Origin: FEN-1139 sp964396375
GTDB lineage: Bacteria; Myxococcota_A; Polyangia; Polyangiales; Polyangiaceae
DNA length: 64,000 nt
NCBI GenBank assembly: GCA_964396375.1
Contig: CAYNEY010000018.1
Location: 1 to 64,000, forward strand
Direction: 5' to 3'
Shown: positions 53,416-63,350 of the stretch, one piece after another
How positions within the stretch are numbered: the stretch's first letter is position 1
Layout: every line of letters starts with the position of its first letter
Made by a program: the position numbers and the translations under genes
The notes under the pieces: model-generated
Told to the model about the DNA's origin: nothing
Database searches by the model: none
What the model saw: the letters and a program-made list of their open reading frames with translations, nothing else

Positions 53416-54261
53416 ATGTTTACGGTTCGGGTCATGAGCTGGCAACGTGCCATGGTCGGGTTTCTGTGCGCCTGTATGGTGCTCGGCTTCGCTACGGCGG
53501 CCTTCGCGATCGGCCGCATCGAGTGGAAGAGCAAGACGCTGAAGCCAAACAGCGAGAACAACGCCTGGAATATCGAGGTCACCATCTACTTGCCGAAGCC
53601 ACCGGATGTTCCGTCGGTTCCGGTCAAGTTCACCTTCGACCAACAGGTCTACTTCGAGCAGTCGATGGTCGATGGTGACCAGATCGTGAAACGGGACGTT
53701 CCAATCACTGGAAAGCAGCCGATTGTCGAGGGTGTAGACATCGGTTTCCTCGATCCAACCTCGGGCACCATCCAGAAGCGCACCCGGTTTTCCTTCAAGA
53801 TCCACCGTGACCACGGTTTCGAATGCGGGATTTACAAGATCACGGTCCGGGACACTCGAAACAACCAGATCATCGGTCAGCCCACCACGGTCACCTTGGG
53901 TGGTGAAAATGAGGTGATCGACCGGCGCAGCATCGTCTTCTCCGGCGAGAAGAAGAAGCCGAAGAAGCCCGCTGAGACCACCGACACTACCGACACCCCA
54001 AGCCCATCCGATAGCTCCTCCAAGGAGAGTGGCTCGACGGAGCCGTCCTCGACATCCAACGACGATAGGGCGGCCAGTACACCGAAAAATGAGCTTCCGC
54101 CCGAGGATGAGGCCGATCAGCCCCAAGAGATCAAGGAGAAGCCCGGTGGCTGCGGCTGCCGACTCGCCTCCGCTCGTGACACGGGTGCCTCAGGGATGTG
54201 GCTTGCCTTCGGCCTCGCAGGGCTCAGCTTCCTTCGTCGCAGGCCCGGGCGACAGAGCTAA
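53416..54261 (+). CDS. Exported beta-domain protein with MYXO-CTERM tail
   Basis: The 281-residue product has a signal peptide (about 10-32, ending AFA-I), a beta-rich domain (about 33-175), a Lys/Pro then Thr/Ser/Asp/Glu-rich linker (176-245) and a MYXO-CTERM signal: GGCGC, a hydrophobic helix and FLRRRPGRQS. Such tails are cut and lipid-attached for surface display in Myxococcota. The beta domain has one Cys and no recognised family. Its end overlaps the convergent aminotransferase gene by 38 bases. A surface adhesin or coat role is only a guess. Confidence 0.75.
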   Translation: MFTVRVMSWQRAMVGFLCACMVLGFATAAFAIGRIEWKSKTLKPNSENNAWNIEVTIYLPKPPDVPSVPVKFTFDQQVYFEQSMVDGDQIVKRDVPITGKQPIVEGVDIGFLDPTSGTIQKRTRFSFKIHRDHGFECGIYKITVRDTRNNQIIGQPTTVTLGGENEVIDRRSIVFSGEKKKPKKPAETTDTTDTPSPSDSSSKESGSTEPSSTSNDDRAASTPKNELPPEDEADQPQEIKEKPGGCGCRLASARDTGASGMWLAFGLAGLSFLRRRPGRQS

Positions 54262-55387
54262 TAAGCCGAGACATCCCGAGTTCGAAGAGTTCGGGTGTCG
54301 GGATCAGACTCACCACCACAAAGGCCTCCTCGCTGAAGTCGTAGAACCATCCGGGCTGCACGAGGAGGCCTTCCTCCATGAACCGAAGCACCCACTGGGT
54401 CTCACTCTCTATCCGTGGAAGCCGAAGAACCGCCGACCATCCTCCTTCGACCGGGAGCAGGGTCACGGGTGTGTCAGTGACCAGTTCCCGGAGTCGCCGG
54501 ACATTGCGCTTTATCCGCGCCTTCAGTGCAGCCTGACGAGGAGCAGCGAGCACGAAGAGTTCGGGAAGCGCGAGCATGGTTGGAGTCGACACCGAGAGGT
54601 AGGTGTCCGTGATCAACTCCAGACACTCGAGCGCCCGGGTTACGCGCTCCGATTCTCCGCAAACAACGATCCAGCCGAGCTTGAGTTGCGGGAGGCCTAG
54701 CGACTTCGAAAGCCCGCCCAACACGAAGCCGAGACCAGACTCGAGCCGCTGCAACCGCACGGCATCCTTGGGCATCGAAAGGTCATACTCGGCGAACACT
54801 TCGTCGGAGATCAGCGGAAGCTGAAGCAGGAGCAGCTGAGCGAGTTCTTGCTGCTTCAAATACGAGCCCGTCGGGTTATTGGGGTTGACCACCACCACCC
54901 CCCGCGTTCGCACCGAGCTAGCTCTTCGCAGCGCGTCCGCGTCGAGCTCCCAGCGACCCTCGAAGCAGAGCTCGTAGGGCTCCACCACAACCCCATCGAG
55001 CCGGGCAAGGTGCTCGAACAACGGGTAGCTCGGGGTTGGCACCAGCACAGAATCTCCCGGATCTGCGAGCAGCTTGAAGAGGAGCGAGTAGGATTCGCTG
55101 GTGCTGGCGGTCAGGATCACTCGGTTGGGTTCGACCTCGTAACCCTGGGCTCGGTACCAATCAGCCACAGCCCGACGCGCAAGGGGTGCGCCGAAGGGCT
55201 CGGGGCTATAGGCGAGCCCGCGCGGTGCGGCCAATGGTGCAAGAAGGTCGGAGGTGAACGGAAGCTCCACGCAAGTTGGGTTCGTGACCGTGAGATCGAC
55301 CAAGGGTCGGCCCTCGGTTCGCAGTGCCGCCCGGCGGAGCGCGATCTCGTTCATTTCCAGTGAAGGCAGAGCCCGTCGCGAGAACAC
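54224..55387 (-). CDS. Class I/II PLP-dependent aminotransferase
   Basis: The 387-residue product has the fold-type I aminotransferase set: TVTNPTCV near the N-terminus, NPNNPTG (168-174), SDEVFAEY, and the PLP lysine K228 in GGLSKSLGLPQLKLGW. It fits the AspC/AlaT subgroup, which makes amino acids from 2-oxo acids. The substrate cannot be fixed; the neighbouring ilvE is on the other strand, so there is no operon link. Length is normal. Confidence 0.87.
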   Translation of the reverse strand: MFSRRALPSLEMNEIALRRAALRTEGRPLVDLTVTNPTCVELPFTSDLLAPLAAPRGLAYSPEPFGAPLARRAVADWYRAQGYEVEPNRVILTASTSESYSLLFKLLADPGDSVLVPTPSYPLFEHLARLDGVVVEPYELCFEGRWELDADALRRASSVRTRGVVVVNPNNPTGSYLKQQELAQLLLLQLPLISDEVFAEYDLSMPKDAVRLQRLESGLGFVLGGLSKSLGLPQLKLGWIVVCGESERVTRALECLELITDTYLSVSTPTMLALPELFVLAAPRQAALKARIKRNVRRLRELVTDTPVTLLPVEGGWSAVLRLPRIESETQWVLRFMEEGLLVQPGWFYDFSEEAFVVVSLIPTPELFELGMSRLISSVARACDEGS

Positions 55388-55493
55388 GACGCAGGATGCC
55401 GAATCCAGTCGCGCCCCGCAAGCTCGACGTGCCCTATGGTGGCATCCCTTTGTGCTCGCACGGCTCTCGGGCTCCGACTAGCTTCCGACGGGC

Positions 55494-56678
55494 ATGGAAG
55501 CTGGACCAGACGTTGCCCCCACCGCCGAGCATGTGACCCGCATCGACTCCGAGGGGCGCGCGATCTTCATCGTCGGGACCGCCCATGTCTCACCCCGCAG
55601 CGTAACTGAGGTCACGCGGGTGATCACCCAGCTGCGGCCAGATACAGTGTGCGTGGAGCTCGACCAGGCGCGTTACGAAGCGCTGATCGACGACTCGCGA
55701 TTCCGCCGCCTCGATCTCTTCCAGATCATCCGCGAGAAGCGGGTGCTGTTCTTGCTCGCCAGCTTGGCGCTCTCCTCCTACCAGCGGCGAATCGGTGAGC
55801 GGATGGGGGTGCGCCCGGGCGCTGAGCTGCTAGCGGCCGTCGAGGCGGCCCGGAGCGTGGGGGCCGAGCTGGTGCTCGCCGATCGCGATATCCAGGCCAC
55901 GTTGAAGCGAACCTGGCGGAGCCTCGGGTTTCTGAACAAGCTTAGACTCACCTCCGGACTACTCATGACTCCGTTTTCGGTGGAGGAGCTGACCTCTGAG
56001 CAGATCGAGAATCTGAAGGATCGGGACACCATCTCCGAGATGCTGAAGGAGCTGAGCACAATGATGCCCGACCTCAAGCGGCCGTTGATCGACGAGCGTG
56101 ACCTTTACCTGATCTCTTCGGTACGGGAGGCACAAGGCAAGACCATCGTCGCGGTGGTGGGTGCTGGCCACGTCGAGGGCATGCTGGCGCAAATCGATAC
56201 CCCGGTGGACCGCCAGGCCCTCGCCACCATTCCGCCCCCGGGGCGGACCACCGCCATCATCGGCTGGCTCGTGCCCCTCATCGTGCTAGGCGCCTTTGCC
56301 TTCGGCTGGCAGAAACACGAGGGTGAAAGCCTACTCGAGATGTTGAGGGCTTGGATTTTGCCCACATCGCTGGGCTGCGGCCTGTTCACGCTGCTCGGCC
56401 TGGGCCATCCCCTCACTATCCTGAGCGGGATCCTAGCCGCCCCCATCACGACCCTGAATCCAGCCATCGGCGCCGGCATGGTGACCGCGCTGGTCGAAGC
56501 CTGGGTGCGCCGCCCCACTGTGGCGGATTGTGAGGCCCTGCCCCAGGCCGTGATGAGTGTCCGCGGCTGGTATCGGAACCGGGCCACCCGTGTGCTCCTC
56601 ATCTTCATCCTGTCGTCCCTCGGCGCGAGCCTGGGGATGGCGGTTGGCACCACCTGGGTGCTTAGCTTGCTCGGTTGA
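55494..56678 (+). CDS. TraB/GumN-family membrane protein
   Basis: The 394-residue product has an N-terminal TraB domain with the signature FIVGTAHVSPRSVTEV and a conserved VCVELDQARYEAL, followed by ADRDIQATLKRTWRSL and a conserved GAGHVEGM near residue 222. The last part (about 250-394) has about four membrane helices, as in archaeal and bacterial TraB proteins. Related proteins shut down peptide pheromone in enterococci, and others occur in organelles; the bacterial role is unclear, possibly membrane proteolysis. Confidence 0.85.
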   Translation: MEAGPDVAPTAEHVTRIDSEGRAIFIVGTAHVSPRSVTEVTRVITQLRPDTVCVELDQARYEALIDDSRFRRLDLFQIIREKRVLFLLASLALSSYQRRIGERMGVRPGAELLAAVEAARSVGAELVLADRDIQATLKRTWRSLGFLNKLRLTSGLLMTPFSVEELTSEQIENLKDRDTISEMLKELSTMMPDLKRPLIDERDLYLISSVREAQGKTIVAVVGAGHVEGMLAQIDTPVDRQALATIPPPGRTTAIIGWLVPLIVLGAFAFGWQKHEGESLLEMLRAWILPTSLGCGLFTLLGLGHPLTILSGILAAPITTLNPAIGAGMVTALVEAWVRRPTVADCEALPQAVMSVRGWYRNRATRVLLIFILSSLGASLGMAVGTTWVLSLLG

Positions 56679-56736
56679 GATGACCCGCGGTTTGGGTTAG
56701 CGTCTGCCTTTACGATTGCGGAAAGGGACGATCGGC

Positions 56737-57735
56737 ATGAATCCCCTAGACATCGAGTGGCCAAACTTCGCGGGAGTCCCAGGGGACGAGGTGCTCGCCA
56801 ATCTAGCTCGTCCTGCCTCCCAAGAGCTTGCGCGCTTCGTGTGGATCGACGGAGAGCTCCGGGAAGCCGAGCAGGTCAAGATCCACTACTACGCCAACGC
56901 CTTGCATTACGGCACGGCGGTGTTCGAGGGCATTCGTGTTTACCCGACACCGGAGGGTACCGCACTTTTCCGACTGCGCTGCCATTTGGAACGCTTGATG
57001 TCATCGGCCCGGCTGTATGGGATGCAGCTCGACGTCACACTCGATGATCTGATGCGTGGCGCGCTGGAAGTCACGGCGCGCAACGGCATCGCCCACGGCT
57101 ATCTACGTCCCTTGATCTTCTTCGGGCATGGGCCGATCGACCTCAAACCCAAGCGACACTGCCCGGTCCATGTCCTGTTCGCGATCCGGAGTCTGGGAGC
57201 TTTTCTCGGAGAGACCGGCCTCCGCAATGGAATCCGCCTGACCATCTCCAGCTGGCGGAGGATCCATCACAGCATGTTGCCGACCATGGCCAAAGCCAGT
57301 GGCCACTATGGCAACAGCGTGCTTGCCCTCCATGAAGCAGTCGATCGTGGCTTCGATGACGCGCTGCTCCTCAACCACGACGGGACAGTCTCGAGCGCCA
57401 CAGGCATGAACGTCTTCTTCGTTCGCAATGAAGAGTTGTTCACCAACGATGTTCAATCCTCGATTGTGCCTGGTATCACTCGCGATTCGATCATCGCGCT
57501 GGCCCGGGACAACAACGTGAAGGTCACGGTTCGCTCGTTCTTGCGGGAGGAGCTCCAGCGAGCCGACGAAGTATTTCTGACAGGCACGGCGGCTGAAGTA
57601 ACGCCCGTACGTGAACTCGAGGGTCTGGTCTACCAGACCGGTCGTCACACGCTCGGGGCCTTCTTGCAGCGGGCCTATCTGCGCGCTGTGCTGGGTGCCG
57701 ACGAGTGTCATCGTGACTGGTTAACCTTCGTGTGA
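56737..57735 (+). CDS. ilvE: Branched-chain amino-acid aminotransferase
   Basis: This class IV PLP enzyme transaminates leucine, isoleucine and valine. The 332-residue product has the early signature HYGTAVFEGIRVY, catalytic K186 in TMAKASGHYGNS and the later DGTVSSATGMNVFFV and LTGTAAEVTPVRE. The ATG at 56737 follows GAAAGGGA by eight bases and is preferred over the TTG at 56716. It converges on the P-type ATPase gene. Confidence 0.93.
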   Translation: MNPLDIEWPNFAGVPGDEVLANLARPASQELARFVWIDGELREAEQVKIHYYANALHYGTAVFEGIRVYPTPEGTALFRLRCHLERLMSSARLYGMQLDVTLDDLMRGALEVTARNGIAHGYLRPLIFFGHGPIDLKPKRHCPVHVLFAIRSLGAFLGETGLRNGIRLTISSWRRIHHSMLPTMAKASGHYGNSVLALHEAVDRGFDDALLLNHDGTVSSATGMNVFFVRNEELFTNDVQSSIVPGITRDSIIALARDNNVKVTVRSFLREELQRADEVFLTGTAAEVTPVRELEGLVYQTGRHTLGAFLQRAYLRAVLGADECHRDWLTFV

Positions 57736-57814
57736 ACGGGCACGGCGTGGGGGCAGACCCGCTCCTTGTTGTGCACGACCAACAACGAAGTCAGGCAAGA
57801 GGTGGGGGTGTTGG

Positions 57815-60800
57815 CTACACGTCAACCAGTTGCAGCAAGCCTTCGTTCTGGATCACCGAGCGGACAGCGCGCATGGAGGGGGGAACCGAGGGCATGAGCG
57901 TCGGCGGTAAGCTGCCCGCCCGCGCAGACTGGTCGAGCACCGCATCGAATGGGCCGAGCTTCGCGGCAATCGACTGGGTGAGCTGCGGGAAGGCCGCAGC
58001 CAAGCCGGTCGCAGCCGCGCTCGAGAAAACCGCGATCCCCCAGCTGATGGGGGACAGCGGTTGGCATCCGAAGAACTGCGAGAGGCCAGGGGTCTGGACG
58101 ATGGCAGCCAGTGCGGCACTCGACACCAGACTGGTGGTGATGACCGGCCGCGTAAAACCGCCAGTGACCATGGTTTGCCCCAGTTGAGTTCCGACCAGCG
58201 CGAGGAGGCCCACCGAGCTTGCGCGCTCACTGCTTCCAAGGATTCTCGCCGCTGTCCAAGCCATGCCGGCGCCAAGGGCGGTCACCACCGAGCGGGTCGC
58301 GATCTGTCGATTGAGGGGCTGCGCCAGAGAGAGCTCGGGACCCTCATTGGCGAGCGCAGCCAGGGTGGCTGCGGACGGAGCACGCAAGGCGATGGCCATG
58401 GCGGGCGCGACGTCGGTGAGGAGGTTCACGAGCAAGAGCTGGCGCGGATTGAGCGGCGGTCGTCCATCGACCAACCCGGCGCCCAGCGTAAACACGATCT
58501 CCCCGAGGTTGCCACCGACCAGAATCGACACCGCCTCCCGCACGGAGGCCCACATCGCGCGCCCTTCGACCACGGCTGCGAGCACCGTTTCGATACGTGC
58601 CTCAGTGAGCACGATGTCCGCAGCACCACGGGCGGCGGTGGCGCTGTGCTCGCCGACCGCGATACCCACGTGGGCCAGACGAATCGCGGCGGCGTCGTTG
58701 CTACCATCCCCGAGCATCCCCACCACATGCCCGGTGCGCTGCAATGCCCGTACGATTCGAGCCTTCTGCGAGGGGGTAACCCGCGCAAAGACTGCTGTTT
58801 CGTCCAGCAAGGTATCCAGAGTATCGTCCGTCATCTCCAGCAGCTCGGCCCCAGACACCACACCTTGTCCAGGCGCAACGATCCCGAGCTGCTCGGCGAT
58901 CACAGCCGCCGTACGTGGGTGGTCACCAGTCACCATCACCACCCGCACCTTGGCACGTGAAAGCGCCTCCAGCGCCTCGCGCGCGCTCGGCCGAACCGGA
59001 TCGCTGAAGGCCGCAACCCCAAGCAACGTCAGATCGGAGTAGATCCGCGGATCATCGGGCTCCGTCGGATTGAGGCGCTTCTCGCCGACCGCGAGCAACC
59101 GCAGTCCGCGCCCAGCCAACTCATCCAGCAGCAACTGCAATTTCTGCCTTCGCGCGGCATCGAAGGGCCGTTCTTCGCCGTCGACCACGATTCGAACCAC
59201 CCGTGGAAGCAGTGCCTCCGGCGAGCCCTTGATCTCGAGCACACGGCTCTGATCAGAGAGTTCACCAATCACCACGTGGCACGCTCGCTCCGGCTCGAAG
59301 GGCAGTTCGGCGCGTCGTACGAAGTCGGGTGGTTCGAGTGCCACCCTGATCCGGTGCTGGTCTGCCGCTCGGGCCAGCGCAAGATCCGTCGGATCGTCTC
59401 GGGAAGTGCGGTACTTGGGATCGGGGGCCGCGCGCACCGCGGCGGTGATCAGGTGGTGCTCAGCCGGGCCAAACTCCTCGGAGAGCACGAAATGCTCACC
59501 GTCGCAGACACCGAGCAGGGCGATCTGTCCCTCGGTCACGGTCCCGGTCTTGTCGATGCACAAGACATCCACGCGCCCCAACGACTCGATCGAACGAGCG
59601 TTGCGCACCAAGGCGTTTTTCTGAGTGAGTCGACGCGCCGCGGCCAACTGAGCTGCGGTGGACAAGAGCGGCAACCCCTCGGGCACAGCGGCCACCGCCA
59701 GGCTAACCCCCGACGGAACCAGATGCTCGACCCGGCGGCCTCGGACCAACCCAGCAGCCACCAAACCCACCCCTGCGCCGAGTGCCACTGGCGCCGTAAG
59801 ATCCACGAGCGAGCGCAGACGCTGCTCCACCCCATTTTGCACCGGAGGGCGCCTCAGGACCAAGGTACCGCGCGCCACCTCGGTCTCCGGTCCCGCCGCC
59901 ACCACCACCGCAGTAACGCGCCCCGCAGCGATAGCGCTCCCGGCGTACAGCATCGAGGCTCTATCCGCCAGAGATTCCTCGAAGGATGGGCGCGCCGTGC
60001 GCACGACTGGCAGTGACTCGCCAGTCAAGCTCGACATATCGACTTCCAATGACTCGGCGTGCAAAACCCGGCAGTCTGCAGGGACTTCCTCGCCGCTCAT
60101 CAGTACCACAACGTCCCCAACGACCAGCTCGCTCGCGAGGATCTGTCGGATCTTGCCGTCGCGGTGGACGGTCGCCATTGGCTCGTGATGCTCGGTCAAT
60201 CGACGGATCTGGCGTTCGGTACGGAAGCGCTGGATCCCCCCGACCATGGCGTTTAGCACCACGACCGCTCCCACCAACCCGGCGTCACCCAGCGAACCTG
60301 CCACCGCAGACAAACCAGCACCGGCGGCCAGTAGCGGCGCGAGCGGATTCCAGAGTTCATCCGCAATCATCTCGACGAGTTCGAGAGCCCCCGAACGATG
60401 AGTCACCCTGGCCGTGCTACGCCGCAACACTTCAGTCTGAGAGAGACCAAGCTCGGAGGTCCCGAGTCGGTGCATCACTCCATGGGCGTCGAGGGCATGG
60501 TAGGGAGTCCTGGTGCGAAGCAGTTGCGCTGGTTGATGAGCAAGCGACCGAGCCGCCCGGAGCCCGTTGAACATCGAGATCAGGGTTGCTGCGTTGACAA
60601 CGGTAATCACCCGGCGTGAGCTGAGCGGAACCAGCCCGCCCGCAGAGACGATGGCGCCCATGCTGGCTGCGGCAAGCGCGATGTTGACGCTCTGTCGCGC
60701 AATCCGACGAGCGCCCACCACCGCCTCAATCAAGAAGCGCACGTCCGAGAGGTCATTCCGACACAGAAGGTGTGCCCCAAATGGCGCGGGCTGGTGCAGC

Positions 60801-62311
60801 TCGGAGAGCCCGATCCCGACATCCGCCGCGCACAGCACCCGGGGATCGGTGCGCGCCACGACGGCGACCACGCCACCCTGCGCCTGGTAGCGTTGCACCC
60901 ACTCACAGACGTCCTGTCCAGGCGCGATGCGTTCGTCAAGAGCCACTTGATCGAGCACCGTGCGCCCATCATCGGCCACGACCACGCGGAGCTCGGCGCG
61001 TTGGGCCGCGCTCACCAACTCCTCGAGACCAGTCTTCTGCTCTAGCTCCAGCGTACACAAGGCAACTCGGCGCCCCTCGAAGAACAACTGGAGCACCAGC
61101 GCTCCTTGCTGATGCAAGCGCGTGGCCACCTCGGTGAGCTGGTCAGGCTGACAGGCAAGACGACCCAGCGGTCCAATTTCGAAAGCTCCTTCTGCCTGCA
61201 CGGCGAGAGGATGCTCGACGTCGAACAGCTCAAGCACATGTTTCTGTGCTTCCTCGGCCGAGAACTCACCGTCGACCACCACCTCGAGCACGGAGAAGCC
61301 ATCCTTCGGCAGGACGTCAGCTGCGATCAGCAGGCAGTCGACACGGTCCAGGCGCCGCAACGCCTCGGGCCTTACCACCAGCACCTGACGCTCAGCCAGG
61401 TGATGCCCAAGACCTGCACTGAAGACGTCACGCCCGAGTCTCGCCGGTTTCGGGACTCCACCGAACAGAGCGGCCATCGCCCGCTGCAGGTTCCGGGTCA
61501 TGAGGTAGCTGAGCGCAAAGCCACCGAGACTCACCATCCAGGCACGCTCTGCGTACTGCTCGATCGGTCCGTCAGGCAAGCTGGTGGGACGGAGCAGCTC
61601 GATCAGCTCAGCGTGCGAGGGAGGCGCCGGTGTGGCGTAGAGTTCCCCTTCCCGCACTTGCCAGGCGCGGTGGTGTGCACGCGCCTCACGGAGCAACACG
61701 GCCTTGTGGACCACATCCACCAGCGCGGCGATACTGCGCTGTGAGAGACCATTGCCAAGAGCAATACCGAGACTCATCACCAAGTCACTGCGCTCCGCAC
61801 CGAGTCGGTCATCGAACCCACGGCGCAGCCACCCATTTGACTTGATGACACTGAGCACACTGGCCAGCGTTCCGGCGAGGCGTGAGGCGGGTAGGGGGCT
61901 CAGCCGCAAGGCACTGGCCACAATCAACGCCAGCGCGTCAGCGGCCAGCTCCGTCGAGAGACTGAGGAGCCGGTCGGTGTCACCTGGATGCGGCTCCGCC
62001 CGATCCGGAAAACAACTCGCCGCACACAGCGCGACGTGTTCGGCACTTTCGAGGGCGGCCTCGAGCCGAGCCAGATCGCGCTCACCCTCCTTCACCTTGA
62101 CCACCACCCGACGCATCTGCGCGTCGAGTTGTGCCCACTCCACCTGCTCCAGCTTCTGGAACTGCTGGACCACTGCCTCCGCCAGCCAATCCATCTCGTG
62201 GGCGCGGAGCCGCCGCACCTCGAAGTGCACGCGGGAGGGTCCCACCGTGACGCGACGCTCTCTCGGCCCGAGCAGGGCCAGAGTACGGGCGATGGTCTCA
62301 CGGAGCAGCAT
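57815..62311 (-). CDS. Very large P-type cation ATPase with degenerate N-terminal ATPase-like half
   Basis: From the ATG at 62311 the product has 1498 residues. The C-terminal half is a complete P2-like ATPase: SSLTGESLPV, AAVPEGLP, the phosphorylation site CIDKTGTVTEG (Asp near 920), TGDHPRT and MLGDGSND, with about ten membrane helices, so it should pump a cation (Ca or similar). The N-terminal half has its own helices and a block RLDRVDCLLIAADVL (near residue 320) placed like a P-domain but without DKTG. This doubled layout matches mycobacterial CtpH/CtpI. An alternative GTG start at 62413 adds 34 residues. The transported ion is unknown. Confidence 0.88.
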   Translation of the reverse strand: MLLRETIARTLALLGPRERRVTVGPSRVHFEVRRLRAHEMDWLAEAVVQQFQKLEQVEWAQLDAQMRRVVVKVKEGERDLARLEAALESAEHVALCAASCFPDRAEPHPGDTDRLLSLSTELAADALALIVASALRLSPLPASRLAGTLASVLSVIKSNGWLRRGFDDRLGAERSDLVMSLGIALGNGLSQRSIAALVDVVHKAVLLREARAHHRAWQVREGELYATPAPPSHAELIELLRPTSLPDGPIEQYAERAWMVSLGGFALSYLMTRNLQRAMAALFGGVPKPARLGRDVFSAGLGHHLAERQVLVVRPEALRRLDRVDCLLIAADVLPKDGFSVLEVVVDGEFSAEEAQKHVLELFDVEHPLAVQAEGAFEIGPLGRLACQPDQLTEVATRLHQQGALVLQLFFEGRRVALCTLELEQKTGLEELVSAAQRAELRVVVADDGRTVLDQVALDERIAPGQDVCEWVQRYQAQGGVVAVVARTDPRVLCAADVGIGLSELHQPAPFGAHLLCRNDLSDVRFLIEAVVGARRIARQSVNIALAAASMGAIVSAGGLVPLSSRRVITVVNAATLISMFNGLRAARSLAHQPAQLLRTRTPYHALDAHGVMHRLGTSELGLSQTEVLRRSTARVTHRSGALELVEMIADELWNPLAPLLAAGAGLSAVAGSLGDAGLVGAVVVLNAMVGGIQRFRTERQIRRLTEHHEPMATVHRDGKIRQILASELVVGDVVVLMSGEEVPADCRVLHAESLEVDMSSLTGESLPVVRTARPSFEESLADRASMLYAGSAIAAGRVTAVVVAAGPETEVARGTLVLRRPPVQNGVEQRLRSLVDLTAPVALGAGVGLVAAGLVRGRRVEHLVPSGVSLAVAAVPEGLPLLSTAAQLAAARRLTQKNALVRNARSIESLGRVDVLCIDKTGTVTEGQIALLGVCDGEHFVLSEEFGPAEHHLITAAVRAAPDPKYRTSRDDPTDLALARAADQHRIRVALEPPDFVRRAELPFEPERACHVVIGELSDQSRVLEIKGSPEALLPRVVRIVVDGEERPFDAARRQKLQLLLDELAGRGLRLLAVGEKRLNPTEPDDPRIYSDLTLLGVAAFSDPVRPSAREALEALSRAKVRVVMVTGDHPRTAAVIAEQLGIVAPGQGVVSGAELLEMTDDTLDTLLDETAVFARVTPSQKARIVRALQRTGHVVGMLGDGSNDAAAIRLAHVGIAVGEHSATAARGAADIVLTEARIETVLAAVVEGRAMWASVREAVSILVGGNLGEIVFTLGAGLVDGRPPLNPRQLLLVNLLTDVAPAMAIALRAPSAATLAALANEGPELSLAQPLNRQIATRSVVTALGAGMAWTAARILGSSERASSVGLLALVGTQLGQTMVTGGFTRPVITTSLVSSAALAAIVQTPGLSQFFGCQPLSPISWGIAVFSSAAATGLAAAFPQLTQSIAAKLGPFDAVLDQSARAGSLPPTLMPSVPPSMRAVRSVIQNEGLLQLVDV

Positions 62312-62480
62312 AGGCAAGAGGCTCGACGGGATTCTTATCCGAGAGTGGCCCAGTTGGCACGACTGAGAACACCTCTCCGGGTCCGAACCGCAGGCCAGCT
62401 CACCTGACCACACATTAGCAACGGTTTTTGTCGCTCGTTTTTTTGTTCAAGGTTGGTTTGCTCTCGCCGTTCACCGAACC

Positions 62481-63350
62481 GTGGCAGTCTGGATGAACTC
62501 GAGAGTCTGCGGCGCCGCGCTCGGCGCGCTGCTCGGGTTCACGTCTTGGACCTCAGAAGCCGCGGACCTCATGCGTGCCCGAGTGGACACCGAGGTGCAC
62601 TGGCCCGATGCCGAGGTCACCCTGACCGTCGATCCGTCGTTTCTCCTCCTGCCCTTCGCGGAGGAGGCCCTCGAGAACGCCCTTCTGACTTGGCAGACCA
62701 ACGTTCCACACCTGCCGCGAGTCCACATCAAGTACCCCGATCTCGCCCACCCCGAGCCGAGGGACGCTAAGGGAAACCGGATCTCGCTGGCCATGGGTTA
62801 CGATCCCAATCTCAACGAAGCGCTCGCGATCACCATGGTGACGCGTGACTCGTCGACTGGGGTGATCTACGACGCGGACATCATCGTCAGTCCATTCTAC
62901 GCTTTCTGGGATCTGGCCGGTGTCGCGCCGGGAGGCTGTGGCGATTCCGAGCGCGACGACTGGGACTCGCCCCATGATCCTTTACACGGGCCGGTCTACG
63001 ACCTCCAAAATGTCCTCACCCATGAACTCGGACACTGGTTCGGCTTGCCTGAAGACTACGTAGACGCCGAACGAACGATGTTTGCGTACGTCAATCCCGG
63101 TGAGCTGACGAAGCGTGACCTAGCCGAGCTCGACATCATCATGGCGATCGAGATCTACGAAAACGCCAGCTTTGGTAGCACCGAAGGCGCCTCCTGCTCG
63201 GTGAGCAGACCTACCAGTAGCCCACGATGGCTGATAGTGATGGGAACGGCGCTAGTACTGTGTGGGATGCATCGGCGCGGTCGTACTGTGTGGGATACAT
63301 CGGCGCGGCCGTCCGCGCCCGGTCCCGCTTCCTTGAAACGGGACACTTGA
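62481..63350 (+). CDS. Exported metzincin metalloprotease-like protein with MYXO-CTERM-like tail
   Basis: The 289-residue product has a signal peptide (about 5-28), a pro/catalytic region and the zinc motif HELGHWFGLPED (181-192), that is HExxHxxGxxD, with a Met-turn in RTMFAYVNPGEL (M200). This is the matrixin/metzincin pattern, although the standard third His is Asp (D192). Near the end lie C239, a hydrophobic helix and HRRGR, a MYXO-CTERM-like signal. A 28-base tandem duplication shifts the tail frame and lengthens it. GTG 62481 and ATG 62493 are possible starts. It probably acts as a surface protease. Confidence 0.78.
   Translation: MAVWMNSRVCGAALGALLGFTSWTSEAADLMRARVDTEVHWPDAEVTLTVDPSFLLLPFAEEALENALLTWQTNVPHLPRVHIKYPDLAHPEPRDAKGNRISLAMGYDPNLNEALAITMVTRDSSTGVIYDADIIVSPFYAFWDLAGVAPGGCGDSERDDWDSPHDPLHGPVYDLQNVLTHELGHWFGLPEDYVDAERTMFAYVNPGELTKRDLAELDIIMAIEIYENASFGSTEGASCSVSRPTSSPRWLIVMGTALVLCGMHRRGRTVWDTSARPSAPGPASLKRDT
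63255..63310 (+). repeat. 28-bp tandem duplication at the protease 3' end
   Basis: Two copies of a 28-base unit (63255-63282 and 63283-63310) differ at two positions. As 28 is not a multiple of three, the second copy is read in another frame. With one copy the protein would end soon after HRRGRPRP, a normal MYXO-CTERM length. Confidence 0.9.
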
